48,772 bases of DNA from a virus: positions 1 through 48,772 of IMG/VR virus record IMGVR_UViG_3300048834_001324; one strand, 5' to 3'. How positions within the stretch are numbered: the first letter of the stretch is position 1; every line of letters starts with the position of its first letter. Both the position numbers and the translations under genes were made by a program. Positions 23,727 through 32,064 of the stretch are shown piece by piece. Below the pieces are notes generated by a model, which saw nothing but the letters and a program-made list of their open reading frames with translations, was not told the origin of the DNA and did not search any database.

Positions 23727-26102
23727 ATGGCGACACTCGCGCTCAACTTGGTCGGGCTTTACGCAGGCTCCGGCGGCTTCACCAACTCTTTCGTGTTGGG
23801 CGCGGCGGGGCTGCTCTTTGGCGGCAACAAGCAGGTCATGGAGGGGCCGCGTCAGCGCGACCTCTCGCCGCCCAGTTCTCGTGTCGGCAACCCGATCGCA
23901 AAGGTCTTCGGCGTTTATCCTGTGGTTTGTGACATCATCTGGTCAGAGCGCATAGACGAGGATTCGCACGAGGAAAGCGCAGGCGGCAAGGGCAGCGGCC
24001 CGACAATCGTTACCTACGAGTACTACGCGACTTTCGCCGCGCTCATCTGCGAAGGGCCAATAAAGCGCATTCGACAGATACGACTCAACGACCGCTTGGT
24101 CTGGGATTACAACGGCGGCGACGAAAAAGGCAAAGAGGACAGGCTGGGCAAGAAGAAAGGCGGCTCATTCTTCACTTACAATGCCGCGACCGGCACCTAT
24201 ACCAGCAACAACGGCAAGGTGCGATTACGCGTCGGCACCGACACCCAGTTGCCCGACGCCTCCGAAGAAGCCGACAAAGGAGTTGGGAAGACACCGGCGT
24301 ATCGTGGACGTGCTGTAATTCACTTCGACGAGCTTGAGATCACGGGCTGGGGCGGGCGCATTCCGCAGGTCACGGTTTTGGTGGAAGAACACACCACCAA
24401 TGTTTCCACGATTGCGGACTGGGCGCTCAGCCGTGCCGGTATTCCGTCGGGAAGTTATGAGACGTGCGAACTGGCCGGAGACCACTTAACGGGTTTAGTG
24501 ATTGACGAGAGCATCCCTGCGCGCGAAGTACTCAACCGCCTCGGCACCGCGTTTCAGTGCGATTTTCCCGAACGCGATTTCGTGATTCGCGCGCTTAAGC
24601 GAGGGCGGACTTCTGGCGTCACCATTCCTTACTTGGACATGAGGACACACGACGCGGGAAGCGAGCCGCCCGATGCGGTTTGGAGTCGCGACCGCGAGCG
24701 TTCTTTTCCGCACATGGTAGAAGTCTCGCACTTGGACGCGGCGCGCCAGTGGACGGTGAACAACGCCCCCAACTGGAGCGAATCCGCAGCCGACGAAGGC
24801 GAGAAGCTCAGCATTGACTTGTCTTCTCTCTCTCTTTCCAACCCGCAAGCGCGCAGCATCGCCGCCATCGAGCGTCACCGCCTCAAGAGTGCGCGCGTGA
24901 CCGCGACGTTAGCCTTGCCGCCGAAATATGCCTATCTTGCCACCGGCGACGTGGTGACGGCCACCATCGCCAACACCACGCACGACGTGGTGATCTCCGA
25001 ATCGCAAGAGAGCCTTTTTGGAGTGCTCTCTTATGCCGCGATTAAGACCGATGCAGACGACTACGCTTTTCCTCTGACCGGCGACGGCGAAGGATTGCCG
25101 CCCGGCATTGTGATCGGCACCAATAACACCTACTTCGCCATCATTGACACCAATTCGACAGCCGATAACCTCAACGACCAGCAGCGGCTTTACATCGCAG
25201 CTTGCGTGCCGTATGGCAGCACCTTGCGCAACTTCAATATGATGTCGTTCGCATGGGAAAGCGACGACGACGATGACCTCGGGCAAGAGACGCCTCTCGA
25301 AATACCGCATGGCGGCACACTGGGTCGAGTTGTCGGAGTACTCCCCCCGCATCCTTGCGGCCCACTTACCGGCGGCCCCGCCGACGCGATTTACGACGAA
25401 ACCAATACCATCACAGTAGACCTCTTCAACGGCGCGCTTTACAACGTGACCGATGCAGAGCTGCTTGCCGGTGCCAACCGCGCGATTGTCGGCAACGAGA
25501 TCGTGCGCTTTGGCAAGGCGACGTTTATCGAAACACGGATGGACGGCACTAAGCGCTATGCGCTTACGCATTTGGTGCGAGGCGACAGGGGCACCGACTA
25601 CTTTATGGCGACGCACGCCGAGGGCGAGGCGTTCGTGATGGTGGACAGGGGCATCGTGACAGCGAAATACAAGCGCGGCTATATCAACCAACCGTTCGCC
25701 ATTCGCGCCATTCAGGGCGAGATGGAGACGTTCAACATCGCCGTGCAACCACTGGCGCGCAACCTATGGCCGTATTCGCCCTACAACTCGAACGGCACGC
25801 GCGACGGCAGCAACAACCTGACGGTCACTTGGTCGCGCCGCTCGCGCTATAATGATAGCGCATGGTGGATCACTGGCACGCTGCCTATACTTGGCGAAAC
25901 CACAGAGAAATACGACATTGAGTTCTTGAACAGCAGCGGCGTCGTCGTGCGAGCCGTTGCCGGATTGTCTTCGCCGACTTACACCTACACCGCAGCAAAT
26001 CAGACAGCAGACGGGCTGACAGCAGGAGATATGGTGCGCGGAAAAATCTACCAAATCTCCGAAGCCGTAGGGCGCGGCTATCCGCACTCTTTCTATTTTT
26101 AA
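23727..26102 (+). CDS. Tail tip/central hub protein (gpJ/GTA-megatron-like)
   Basis: The 791-residue product contains segments typical of tail tip hubs: RQRDLSPPSSRVGNPIAKVF, VTYEYYATFAALICEGPIK, RIRQIRLNDRLVWDY, and later EVLNRLGTAFQCDFPE and ALKRGRTS. The centre has IERHRLKSARVTATL and the C-terminal part ALTHLVRGDRGTDYF plus an Ig/fibronectin-like end. It forms the tip that contacts the cell and guides DNA release. It starts six bases after the peptidase stop. Confidence 0.75.
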   Translation: MATLALNLVGLYAGSGGFTNSFVLGAAGLLFGGNKQVMEGPRQRDLSPPSSRVGNPIAKVFGVYPVVCDIIWSERIDEDSHEESAGGKGSGPTIVTYEYYATFAALICEGPIKRIRQIRLNDRLVWDYNGGDEKGKEDRLGKKKGGSFFTYNAATGTYTSNNGKVRLRVGTDTQLPDASEEADKGVGKTPAYRGRAVIHFDELEITGWGGRIPQVTVLVEEHTTNVSTIADWALSRAGIPSGSYETCELAGDHLTGLVIDESIPAREVLNRLGTAFQCDFPERDFVIRALKRGRTSGVTIPYLDMRTHDAGSEPPDAVWSRDRERSFPHMVEVSHLDAARQWTVNNAPNWSESAADEGEKLSIDLSSLSLSNPQARSIAAIERHRLKSARVTATLALPPKYAYLATGDVVTATIANTTHDVVISESQESLFGVLSYAAIKTDADDYAFPLTGDGEGLPPGIVIGTNNTYFAIIDTNSTADNLNDQQRLYIAACVPYGSTLRNFNMMSFAWESDDDDDLGQETPLEIPHGGTLGRVVGVLPPHPCGPLTGGPADAIYDETNTITVDLFNGALYNVTDAELLAGANRAIVGNEIVRFGKATFIETRMDGTKRYALTHLVRGDRGTDYFMATHAEGEAFVMVDRGIVTAKYKRGYINQPFAIRAIQGEMETFNIAVQPLARNLWPYSPYNSNGTRDGSNNLTVTWSRRSRYNDSAWWITGTLPILGETTEKYDIEFLNSSGVVVRAVAGLSSPTYTYTAANQTADGLTAGDMVRGKIYQISEAVGRGYPHSFYF

Positions 26103-26112
26103 GGATTAAGCC

Positions 26113-26547
26113 ATGATCGAATTTCTCGCTTTCCTCTTGGCTGCTGTGGGCGCCTACGTGTTACCGGATTGGGGCACGCGCGCGCTCACGGCAGCGGAGC
26201 GAAAGGCACTCGACGAGCTGCAATCACGACTGCTGATAGCGGCGGCGAAGTGCGAAGCAACGACGGGCGCATTGGAGTTCTTGGAATCGTTGCACGTGCG
26301 CAGCATCTTCAAGCGTTCCGGCGACGCTGACGGGGATTCTGAATCTGAAACCCGCGCCGGACGGTTCGCGCGCATCGGGACGCGAACGATTTTGCGCGCG
26401 GATTTTTTCGATGCTGATAGCTCGGTAGAATCACGCTTCACGTCGTTGCTGCACGAGGCCTATCACGCCCATACGCGCGATTTCACTGATGAGATTTCCT
26501 ACGACTGGGCGGCCAAAACCTACGCGTTATTGAAGGACGAACTATGA
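26113..26547 (+). CDS. Small zinc-metalloprotease-like protein
   Basis: The 144-residue protein starts after AAGGATTAAGCC. A hydrophobic N-terminus (MIEFLAFLLAAVGAYVL) suggests a membrane anchor or signal. The C-terminal part has a clear HExxH motif at 114-118 (SLLHEAYHAH), with acidic candidates for a third ligand at 126-131 (DEISYD). This is the zincin motif, but the protein is short and I do not recognise a named family. It lies between tail tip and tail fibre genes and overlaps the next start (ATGA). Confidence 0.55.
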   Translation: MIEFLAFLLAAVGAYVLPDWGTRALTAAERKALDELQSRLLIAAAKCEATTGALEFLESLHVRSIFKRSGDADGDSESETRAGRFARIGTRTILRADFFDADSSVESRFTSLLHEAYHAHTRDFTDEISYDWAAKTYALLKDEL

Positions 26548-26708
26548 GTGATAAGCAACGTGATGAAGCAGGGCAGGAATACGAAGAGCTTGAGGGCGAG
26601 CGCGAGAGTGGCGACGGCGACGGCGACCGCAAGTACGTACTCGGCGACCTGCTGACGCCTGAGCAAATCGAGAAGTTGACGCGCATGGCGCGCGCAAAAA
26701 CAAGTTAA
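26544..26708 (+). CDS. Small acidic hypothetical protein
   Basis: This 54-residue protein starts at an ATG overlapping the previous stop, so it is probably translationally coupled. It is very acidic (EEGEL-like runs, SGDGDGDRK) and ends LTPEQIEKLTRMARAKTS. No family was recognised. Confidence 0.5.
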   Translation: MSDKQRDEAGQEYEELEGERESGDGDGDRKYVLGDLLTPEQIEKLTRMARAKTS

Positions 26709-26717
26709 AATCTCACC

Positions 26718-26975
26718 ATGCAAAAACAGCGCGACCCGCTCGGCATATACGAGTACTTCCTGATACTGCTCACACTGGCCAGCATTGCAGGGATGTTCTA
26801 TTTTGCGGGTGTGGCATACGCGGCGCAACAACGCCTCAGCCATGCCGCTCTGATTGAACATGAGGGCGACGGCGAGACTGTGATGATAACGCGCGACGGC
26901 GAAGTTGTGAGCGAATGGGAACCGCGCGACGGCGAGGTTTACGACGTTTTAGACGAGGCATTGCACGAGGAATAA
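26718..26975 (+). CDS. Small single-pass membrane protein
   Basis: The 85-residue protein has one transmembrane helix at about residues 10-35 (YEYFLILLTLASIAGMFYFA) and an acidic soluble tail (DGETVMITRDGEVVSEWEP). It lies between tail tip and tail fibre genes. No specific family was recognised and the ribosome binding site is weak. Confidence 0.5.
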   Translation: MQKQRDPLGIYEYFLILLTLASIAGMFYFAGVAYAAQQRLSHAALIEHEGDGETVMITRDGEVVSEWEPRDGEVYDVLDEALHEE

Positions 26976-26978
26976 AAA

Positions 26979-28724
26979 ATGGCGACATTGAACGAAAAAT
27001 TACCGGTTCCGGGGCAAGGCGCAGGCAACAATTTGGTTGTGGGGAATGCGCTCCAGTATCTCGACCAAATGGCGAATGCGACGCAAGATTTCTCACTTGC
27101 GTCAGGGGACGCCACCGTCAACGATACCGAAACCACCAGCAACACCGCGCACTATGGAAAGTGGCGCACGACTGGCACGCTAACAGCCAATCGTGAGCTT
27201 ATCGCGCCGTCTCGTAAGTGGCGAAGATGGATCGAAAACGCTTGCAGTGGAGCCTATACCGTCAAGGTCGTTTTAGTAGCAGCAGGCGCAGGCGTGGAGG
27301 TCTCCGCTGGAACGACGGTGCTACTGGAATGCGACGGGACGGCAATCACGCAAATCGCCGTAGGTTCTACCACCAACCCGCTTGCGTTGGCCGACATAAC
27401 CGAGCCGTCACCTTCGACCAACAAACTCTACAGCGTGGCTACCGGCGTCTTAAAATGGGCGGGGAAGCGCATCGCTTTAATCGCCAGCACGCTGAGCAAT
27501 TCGCAAGTCGTGGAGACTGACAGTAGTGGGTACTTGGTGAGCGCGGCAAAAGGCACGGCCTACAACAAAGCATTCGGCACGGGGAGCGGTGATGTGTGCG
27601 AAGGCAATGATTCCCGATTGAGCGATTCTCGAACGCCTTCTGCTCACGCCAGTAGTCACGAAAACGGCGGCGCTGACGAAATCGCGCTCGACGCTTCTCA
27701 GGTCACGACCGGTGTTTTTAACATCGCACGATTGGCGACGGGCACGCCGGACGGCACGAAATTCATACGCGATGACGGATCACTTGTCACGCCATCGGGC
27801 GGCAGCGGAACGCTTGACGGATTATCCGATGTCGTCATCACTTCGCCCACTACGGGGCAGGTCGTGAAATACAACGGCACCAATTGGGTTAATGACGCCG
27901 ACGCAACCGGCGGCGGCTCAGGTGTAACGTCAGTGTCAGGAACTGCGCCTATCGTCAGTAGCGGCGGCACGACACCAGCAATCAGCATCAGCGCGGCAAC
28001 GACCAGCGACGCGGGGTCTATGAGCGCATCTGATAAGACTAAGCTCGACGGTGCCACTGACGCGGCTACGGCCTCTAAGCTAATGATCCGTGATGCCTCT
28101 GGCCGCGTTAAAGTCGCCGACGGCAGCGCGTCCGGCGATTGTGTCAACAAGGGGCAACTTGACCTTAAAGCGCCTTTGGCATCGCCTACTTTCACCGGAA
28201 CTGTTACTGTGCCAACGCCCAGTAATAGCACCGATGCGGCGACAAAGGGTTACGTGGACGGCATCGGCATTGGCGGGTATGACTACATCCAACTGCGCGA
28301 CGAAAAAAGCAGCGGCACTAATGGCGGCACTTTCACCTCGGGCAGTTGGCAAACCCGCACGCTCAACACCGAAACGCAAGACACCGGCAACGACTGTTCG
28401 CTTTCGTCCAACCAGTTCACGCTCGGCGCTGGGACGTATGAAGTTGAGGCATGGGCAGGTGGCAACAAAGTGAGTGCGCATCAGTTGCGCATCCAAAACA
28501 TCACCGATGGCACTACGGTCATCGTCGGTCAAACGATTTTGGCATCGGACGCCAACGGCGTATTCAATACCGCATCGCTAAGAGGCCGCTTTACTATCGC
28601 TTCAAGCAAGGCATTTGAGTTGCAACACCGCTGCGGAACAACTCGAAGCACGAACGGCTTCGGTAGTGCGAGTAGTTGGGGCACTGAGGTTTATGCTGAG
28701 GTCGTGCTAAGAAAGGTGGCCTAA
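26979..28724 (+). CDS. Tail fibre / receptor-binding protein
   Basis: The 581-residue protein has a fibre layout. The N-terminal part probably attaches to the tail tip. The middle has fibre repeats (TGQVVKYNGTNWVND, GVTSVSGTAPIVSSGGTTPA, ASPTFTGTVTVPTP, STDAATKGYVDG). The C-terminal 140 residues (SWQTRTLNTETQDTGNDCSL, GTYEVEAWAGGNKV, FELQHRCGT, VYAEVVLRKV) resemble a C1q/TNF-like jelly-roll tip. It is the last rightward gene and its end overlaps the convergent nuclease gene by 18 bp. Specificity cannot be predicted. Confidence 0.75.
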   Translation: MATLNEKLPVPGQGAGNNLVVGNALQYLDQMANATQDFSLASGDATVNDTETTSNTAHYGKWRTTGTLTANRELIAPSRKWRRWIENACSGAYTVKVVLVAAGAGVEVSAGTTVLLECDGTAITQIAVGSTTNPLALADITEPSPSTNKLYSVATGVLKWAGKRIALIASTLSNSQVVETDSSGYLVSAAKGTAYNKAFGTGSGDVCEGNDSRLSDSRTPSAHASSHENGGADEIALDASQVTTGVFNIARLATGTPDGTKFIRDDGSLVTPSGGSGTLDGLSDVVITSPTTGQVVKYNGTNWVNDADATGGGSGVTSVSGTAPIVSSGGTTPAISISAATTSDAGSMSASDKTKLDGATDAATASKLMIRDASGRVKVADGSASGDCVNKGQLDLKAPLASPTFTGTVTVPTPSNSTDAATKGYVDGIGIGGYDYIQLRDEKSSGTNGGTFTSGSWQTRTLNTETQDTGNDCSLSSNQFTLGAGTYEVEAWAGGNKVSAHQLRIQNITDGTTVIVGQTILASDANGVFNTASLRGRFTIASSKAFELQHRCGTTRSTNGFGSASSWGTEVYAEVVLRKVA

Positions 28725-29042
28725 TGTGATAGGCACCATCATCGCCTCTCTCACCGTCGCGTGCGCCCGTCCATCGCGCACCATGTCCGTAGTGAAACGC
28801 AAGACACGCCAGCCCAGCAGTGCCGCCGTGTTGTATTTGATGCAGTCGCTCTCATAGTGCTTGCCACGACTATGAGCACCCTTGACCCAAGTGCCGCCCT
28901 CGACCTCGACCGCAAGCATCCGATCCGGCCACGCAAAATCAAAGCGCCACTTTCGTGTTTCGTGGAAGCGATATTCACGCTCGGGCAACGGCAAGCGCTG
29001 CTGCCTGAGTTGCAATAATAGTAAATCCTCAAGCGCGCTCAC
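28707..29042 (-). CDS. DUF559-like endonuclease
   Basis: The 111-residue protein has the small PD-(D/E)XK-type pattern RKWRFDFAWPDRMLAVEVEG, with catalytic candidates Asp in FDF and Glu in VEVEGG. It continues ESDCIKYNTAALLGWRVLRF and MVRDG. Such stand-alone nucleases are common in phages. It could act in DNA processing or as a free-standing homing nuclease. It starts inside the end of the upstream coiled-coil gene and is the last gene of the leftward unit. Confidence 0.7.
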   Translation of the reverse strand: MSALEDLLLLQLRQQRLPLPEREYRFHETRKWRFDFAWPDRMLAVEVEGGTWVKGAHSRGKHYESDCIKYNTAALLGWRVLRFTTDMVRDGRAHATVREAMMVPITLGHLS

Positions 29043-29331
29043 GACGCAACTCCTCTAAATGCTGAAAGCGTTCGAATGAGTTTTGGATGCGCTCATACTT
29101 GACCTGCAATTCTGCATACTCGGCGTTAAGTTTGTAGTATTTCTCTTGCCACTCATCCACCATTTTACGCAAGGTGATAATCTCTTTGGCCTGTGAGGCA
29201 TGACCGTCCTGCAGCACTGTAATCTGCTTTTGCAGCACGTCAAACACGGCAAATTTGATGATCATAATCGCCGCCGCCAGCAATCCGCCACCACCGGCAA
29301 TTATCACCTCTACGATCCGTTCGGTCATCAT
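29029..29331 (-). CDS. One-TM coiled-coil protein, possible i-spanin
   Basis: The 100-residue protein has an N-terminal transmembrane segment (EVIIAGGGGLLAAAIMIIKF) followed by a long coiled coil (ITLRKMVDEWQEKYYKLNAEY through ERFQHLEELRRERA). That architecture fits an inner-membrane spanin or a holin-associated protein, consistent with its place in the lysis genes. No outer-membrane lipoprotein partner was found. Its start overlaps the stop of the 32-residue peptide gene (ATGA). Confidence 0.5.
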   Translation of the reverse strand: MMTERIVEVIIAGGGGLLAAAIMIIKFAVFDVLQKQITVLQDGHASQAKEIITLRKMVDEWQEKYYKLNAEYAELQVKYERIQNSFERFQHLEELRRERA

Positions 29332-29426
29332 AATTTCGGCTTCCTAAACGACAAAACAAACACCACGAACGATACCACCGTGGTGAACAATGACATAGCG
29401 CACAACCACGCAACGAATGCCGTCAT
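29328..29426 (-). CDS. 32-residue membrane peptide
   Basis: The peptide starts at ATG 29426 after a GGAGG at good spacing and overlaps both neighbours with ATGA junctions. It is almost entirely hydrophobic (FVAWLCAMSLFTTVVSFVVF) with a basic end (FRKPKL), giving one transmembrane helix. It may be a small holin or pinholin; this is inferred from location and character only. Confidence 0.55.
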   Translation of the reverse strand: MTAFVAWLCAMSLFTTVVSFVVFVLSFRKPKL

Positions 29427-29653
29427 GCCGCGCGCCTCCGCTCCTGCTTGCGATGCTCATGCGAGCGCCGAATCACACTGGCACGACGCGAGTAGGGGAT
29501 AGGCTTCTGACCGTTACTGAGCATCACGCCATCGGTTTCCACGCCGCCGCCGTCCTCATCCACCATATCAGGCCGATGCCGCCGCATCCAACGCAGAAAA
29601 TAATCCTCGCTGTGCATCAGGCTCGCGTCAAGTCCTTTGTCGAAAAATGCCAC
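29423..29653 (-). CDS. Small hypothetical protein in lysis cluster
   Basis: The 76-residue product probably starts at GTG 29653 after AAAGGAATTGAG. An upstream ATG at 29713 is in frame but lies inside the preceding gene. It contains SEDYFLRWMRRHRPDMVDED and a basic C-terminus rich in Arg/His (RRSHEHRKQERRRAA). Its stop overlaps the membrane peptide start. No family was recognised. Confidence 0.45.
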   Translation of the reverse strand: MAFFDKGLDASLMHSEDYFLRWMRRHRPDMVDEDGGGVETDGVMLSNGQKPIPYSRRASVIRRSHEHRKQERRRAA

Positions 29654-29657
29654 TATC

Positions 29658-29804
29658 TCAATTCCTTTCCAGTGTCGCACGAGCTTTATCAACTGCGCGC
29701 AAAGCCGCGTCAAAATGCTCTTGGTTCGCCGTGTCGCTCATCGTGATGCGCATCAGTTTGCGCAACGCCGCATCATAGCGGCCTTCGCCTTTCTTGCCTT
29801 TCAA
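29658..29804 (-). CDS. Small hypothetical protein downstream of endolysin
   Basis: This 48-residue product reads KGKKGEGRYDAALRKLMRIT then SDTANQEHFDAALRAVDKAR. I chose a TTG start overlapping the endolysin stop, with AAGGGTGG upstream; the frame stays open further upstream inside the endolysin gene. The repeated FDAALR/YDAALR word suggests two short helices. No function can be assigned. Confidence 0.35.
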   Translation of the reverse strand: MKGKKGEGRYDAALRKLMRITMSDTANQEHFDAALRAVDKARATLERN

Positions 29805-30535
29805 ATCTGCACCACCCTTAAATCTGCGCGATTCTGTGCCGCAAAGTTCGGCGTGTATTTTTCGTTGCGCCAGCCCCAGCGTTTCAACAACGCTGCGACC
29901 GGTGCCAACAGGCTCGGCGTCATCGTGGTGCCACCCAAAATCTCCGACAACGCCCCCTCGGGACAATACCACGAGCCACCGGCCAGATATGCCTCTTTGA
30001 CTTGCTGGCCGTTGACGAACAAGCGCGCCGGAATGTCTTTACGATAGGCTTTAGGAATGCGTTCCTCGTGTGCCGCCCACAACATCGGATTTTTCGCCTT
30101 CAAACCACGCGCAATCAGCCGGTCATACTCCGGCGGTGCGGCGTAGAACTTCTCTTTGGCATGGCCTTTCAGCCCGTTGCGGTCGTTGAGAAAATCCACG
30201 ACCTGTAAAAAGAGCTGGCTTTTCATGTCGAGCGCCGCATACACGACATGGATATGAGTGTTGCCTTCCCAGTTGCGAAACCATCCGGCGAAGCCATGTG
30301 CCGCCAGCCGGTCGAGCCATTTCCGAATCTGAGCATGGCTCAGGCCGTTGTCGGAAAGGTCAGTCGCGGCGCAGTAGGGCGCGCCGTTCTCTTCGCCGTC
30401 TTTGGCGTGGTAGCCCGCACTTGCCGGTGCGTTGCCGATGGTTTGCGTTACTCGATACGGCGCAATTTTGGCCTCGGCACAAGCCTGTAAATAAGCCTCA
30501 AATGCTGATGGTGCAAATCCGTATGGTCGTTTCAT
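29801..30535 (-). CDS. Endolysin, M15-type peptidase
   Basis: The 244-residue protein has the M15/VanY zinc pattern: His43 (ASAGYHAKDGEENG), Asp59 (AATDLSD) and His96 (GNTHIHVVY). M15 enzymes cut peptidoglycan cross-peptides, so it is the likely cell-wall hydrolase for lysis. Residues about 165-200 (RLFVNGQQVKEAYLAGGSWY, CPEGALSEIL) resemble the stalk domain of copper amine oxidases, perhaps for wall binding. ATG 30535 is preceded by AAGAGGA; another ATG lies immediately upstream and overlaps the preceding stop codon. Confidence 0.75.
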   Translation of the reverse strand: MKRPYGFAPSAFEAYLQACAEAKIAPYRVTQTIGNAPASAGYHAKDGEENGAPYCAATDLSDNGLSHAQIRKWLDRLAAHGFAGWFRNWEGNTHIHVVYAALDMKSQLFLQVVDFLNDRNGLKGHAKEKFYAAPPEYDRLIARGLKAKNPMLWAAHEERIPKAYRKDIPARLFVNGQQVKEAYLAGGSWYCPEGALSEILGGTTMTPSLLAPVAALLKRWGWRNEKYTPNFAAQNRADLRVVQI

Positions 30536-30864
30536 CATTCCTCTTTTGTTTTACGGTTGTAGGGCGCGCCCGTTGAGCCTCGCCCTTCCCTCAGTTGTTC
30601 CAATGCAACATCGGCCATCGTCTGGTTATTCTTCCAGTGAAAGCCGCCGTCTTTGTCGTAGCTCACCACGCCGCCAGCCGGTTTGACCGCCACGTCCGGC
30701 GATTCATGAAAGCCGCCTGTGGCTGGGATATAACTTTCGTCAGGAACCGCAGGCGGCTTTCTCGTTTGCAAGGTGCGCGATTCGCGCGTCTTGGCTGCCA
30801 CTGCCTCGCCGATCAGCTTCTCGATGAGCTTGCGGCCTTTGACGCTTTGGAGCGCGACGTCCAT
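30535..30864 (-). CDS. Hypothetical protein between holin and endolysin
   Basis: The 109-residue protein starts MDVALQSVKGRKLIEKLIGE and has two GGFH words (ATGGFHESPD, KDGGFHWKNN). The gene contains a perfect 12-bp inverted repeat, GAAAGCCGCCTG at 30708-30719 and CAGGCGGCTTTC at 30750-30761, which could form an mRNA hairpin. Its stop overlaps the endolysin start. No domain was recognised; position suggests a lysis or virion-related role. Confidence 0.5.
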   Translation of the reverse strand: MDVALQSVKGRKLIEKLIGEAVAAKTRESRTLQTRKPPAVPDESYIPATGGFHESPDVAVKPAGGVVSYDKDGGFHWKNNQTMADVALEQLREGRGSTGAPYNRKTKEE

Positions 30865-30878
30865 CAGCGCGCCCCAGT

Positions 30879-31277
30879 TCAGGTAGGGTTTTCGTTTGTC
30901 GTCGCCTCGGTCAACGCGCCGAATTTCTGGCTGAACATTTGATAGGTCGCCGTGCCAACCGCAAACACGGTTGCTAATGTTTGAAAGATCGTTTCCGGTG
31001 TCACCGAATCTTTTGTGAGCGCTTTAGTCACAATGCCAACCGCGATCGTTGCCACCATCGAAACCGCTACCAGAACCCAGCGCTTCTGCGCGGCGCTCCA
31101 ATGCGACTTCGCCAAGAGCGACGTGACGACCGGCGCTAAAATACCCAACACTACGCTGACCGTCTGCGACTGCCAGCCCCACAGCGGCAGAGCCGAGGCA
31201 ACGTCGCCTTGCGCGAACACAGCACCCACGAACACCAACAACACCATGACCATCAATCCAAATCCGAAACGTTTCAT
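30879..31277 (-). CDS. Holin-like membrane protein
   Basis: The 132-residue protein starts at ATG 31277 behind GAAAGGAGACACG. It has an N-terminal signal-like helix (GFGLMVMVLLVFVGAVFA) and two to three further hydrophobic helices (VSVVLGILAPVVTSLLA, WVLVAVSMVATIAVGIVT, TIFQTLATVFAVGTATY). Size, helix count and position upstream of the endolysin fit a holin. The frame stays open upstream, but that segment overlaps the structured leader and lacks a ribosome binding site. Confidence 0.6.
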   Translation of the reverse strand: MKRFGFGLMVMVLLVFVGAVFAQGDVASALPLWGWQSQTVSVVLGILAPVVTSLLAKSHWSAAQKRWVLVAVSMVATIAVGIVTKALTKDSVTPETIFQTLATVFAVGTATYQMFSQKFGALTEATTNENPT

Positions 31278-31537
31278 CGTGTCTCCTTTCCCTATTTGCG
31301 TGTTTGGGGAAAACCCCGCTGATTTTTCGGTCTCACTCTTTAGGCTTGGCAGCGATTGAGTGAAATCGAAGTTATCAGCGGGGCACCGTACCGATCGCTC
31401 GGTACAAAACTGAATTGGCAGTGGCGCATTGTTTCGCACCTATGCACTCGGGCTAAGGCCGGTGCCGTCGCACTGTTTACCGAAACCTATCACCACTACC
31501 AATCCTATTTTAACACAACTCCTAACAGTGGTAGCAA
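31278..31537 (-). promoter_or_regulatory. Structured leader of the lysis genes
   Basis: This 260-bp gap holds a long imperfect hairpin: CCCCGCTGAT (31314-31323) with ATCAGCGGGG (31374-31383), extended inward by TTTCGGTCTCACTC with GAGTGAAATCGAAG around a 19-nt loop. A second perfect hairpin is GTACCGA-TCGC-TCGGTAC (31388-31405). In the transcript direction the large stem ends in GGGGTTTTCCCC, a weak terminator-like sequence, 29-37 bases before the holin start codon. It may be an attenuator or antitermination site. TAAAAT near 31510 is a possible -10 box, but no convincing -35 box was found. Confidence 0.5.
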
Positions 31538-31888
31538 CTAAAACACACTCCGCAACCACGGCCTGCGCATCGCTGCCTCACCGACCGGCAAGCCGCTCAC
31601 ATCAGGCGGCTGATTGGCTTCAAGCAATGCAGCCGCGCGCTCTTGGCGTTCGCGCTCACGGCAAGCACGTTCGTACTCGCGTTGCCGTGTCCGAATCTCT
31701 TCGCGGTGCTTTTCTCGATAAGCTTTATCAATCGCAGCGCGCTCGCGGCTTTTTTTGGCAACCTCTGCGCGCTTCAGTGCCCTTGACGCGCGGCGCTTGG
31801 CATTAATCGCTTCCTTGTTCTTCTCGCGGTAAATGCGGTTTCTCTCGGCAGCCGCTTTGCGACGCTCTTCGTCGTCACTGTAAGCCAT
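31538..31888 (-). CDS. Highly charged helical hypothetical protein
   Basis: The 116-residue protein is dominated by Arg, Lys, Glu and Ala (EERRKAAAERNRIYREKNKE, KRAEVAKKSRERAAIDKAYR) and should form one long helix or coiled coil. It starts at an ATG overlapping the previous stop (TAATG). No domain was recognised; a DNA- or RNA-contacting role is possible from the charge. Confidence 0.5.
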   Translation of the reverse strand: MAYSDDEERRKAAAERNRIYREKNKEAINAKRRASRALKRAEVAKKSRERAAIDKAYREKHREEIRTRQREYERACRERERQERAAALLEANQPPDVSGLPVGEAAMRRPWLRSVF

Positions 31889-32064
31889 TAACGCTTCACC
31901 TCTACTCGCATCTCACGCCGACGCTCTACCGACAAACCAAACGCGCCGCGCACCACCGCGAACTTGCCGCAGCTTGACAATCTCTCCACCTTCGCCAAAC
32001 CGCGTTTTGTGTTCACCACGTCGCCCACTTTAGGCTTAATCGTTCCGTCGCTTGTTATCGGCAT
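31888..32064 (-). CDS. Small beta-rich hypothetical protein
   Basis: The 58-residue protein starts at ATG 32064 with AAAGGAG eight bases upstream. It reads MPITSDGTIKPKVGDVVNTK then RGLAKVERLSSCGKFAVVRG, a KOW/SH3-like small barrel pattern. Its start lies 29 bp inside the end of the preceding gene. No named family was recognised. Confidence 0.5.
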   Translation of the reverse strand: MPITSDGTIKPKVGDVVNTKRGLAKVERLSSCGKFAVVRGAFGLSVERRREMRVEVKR

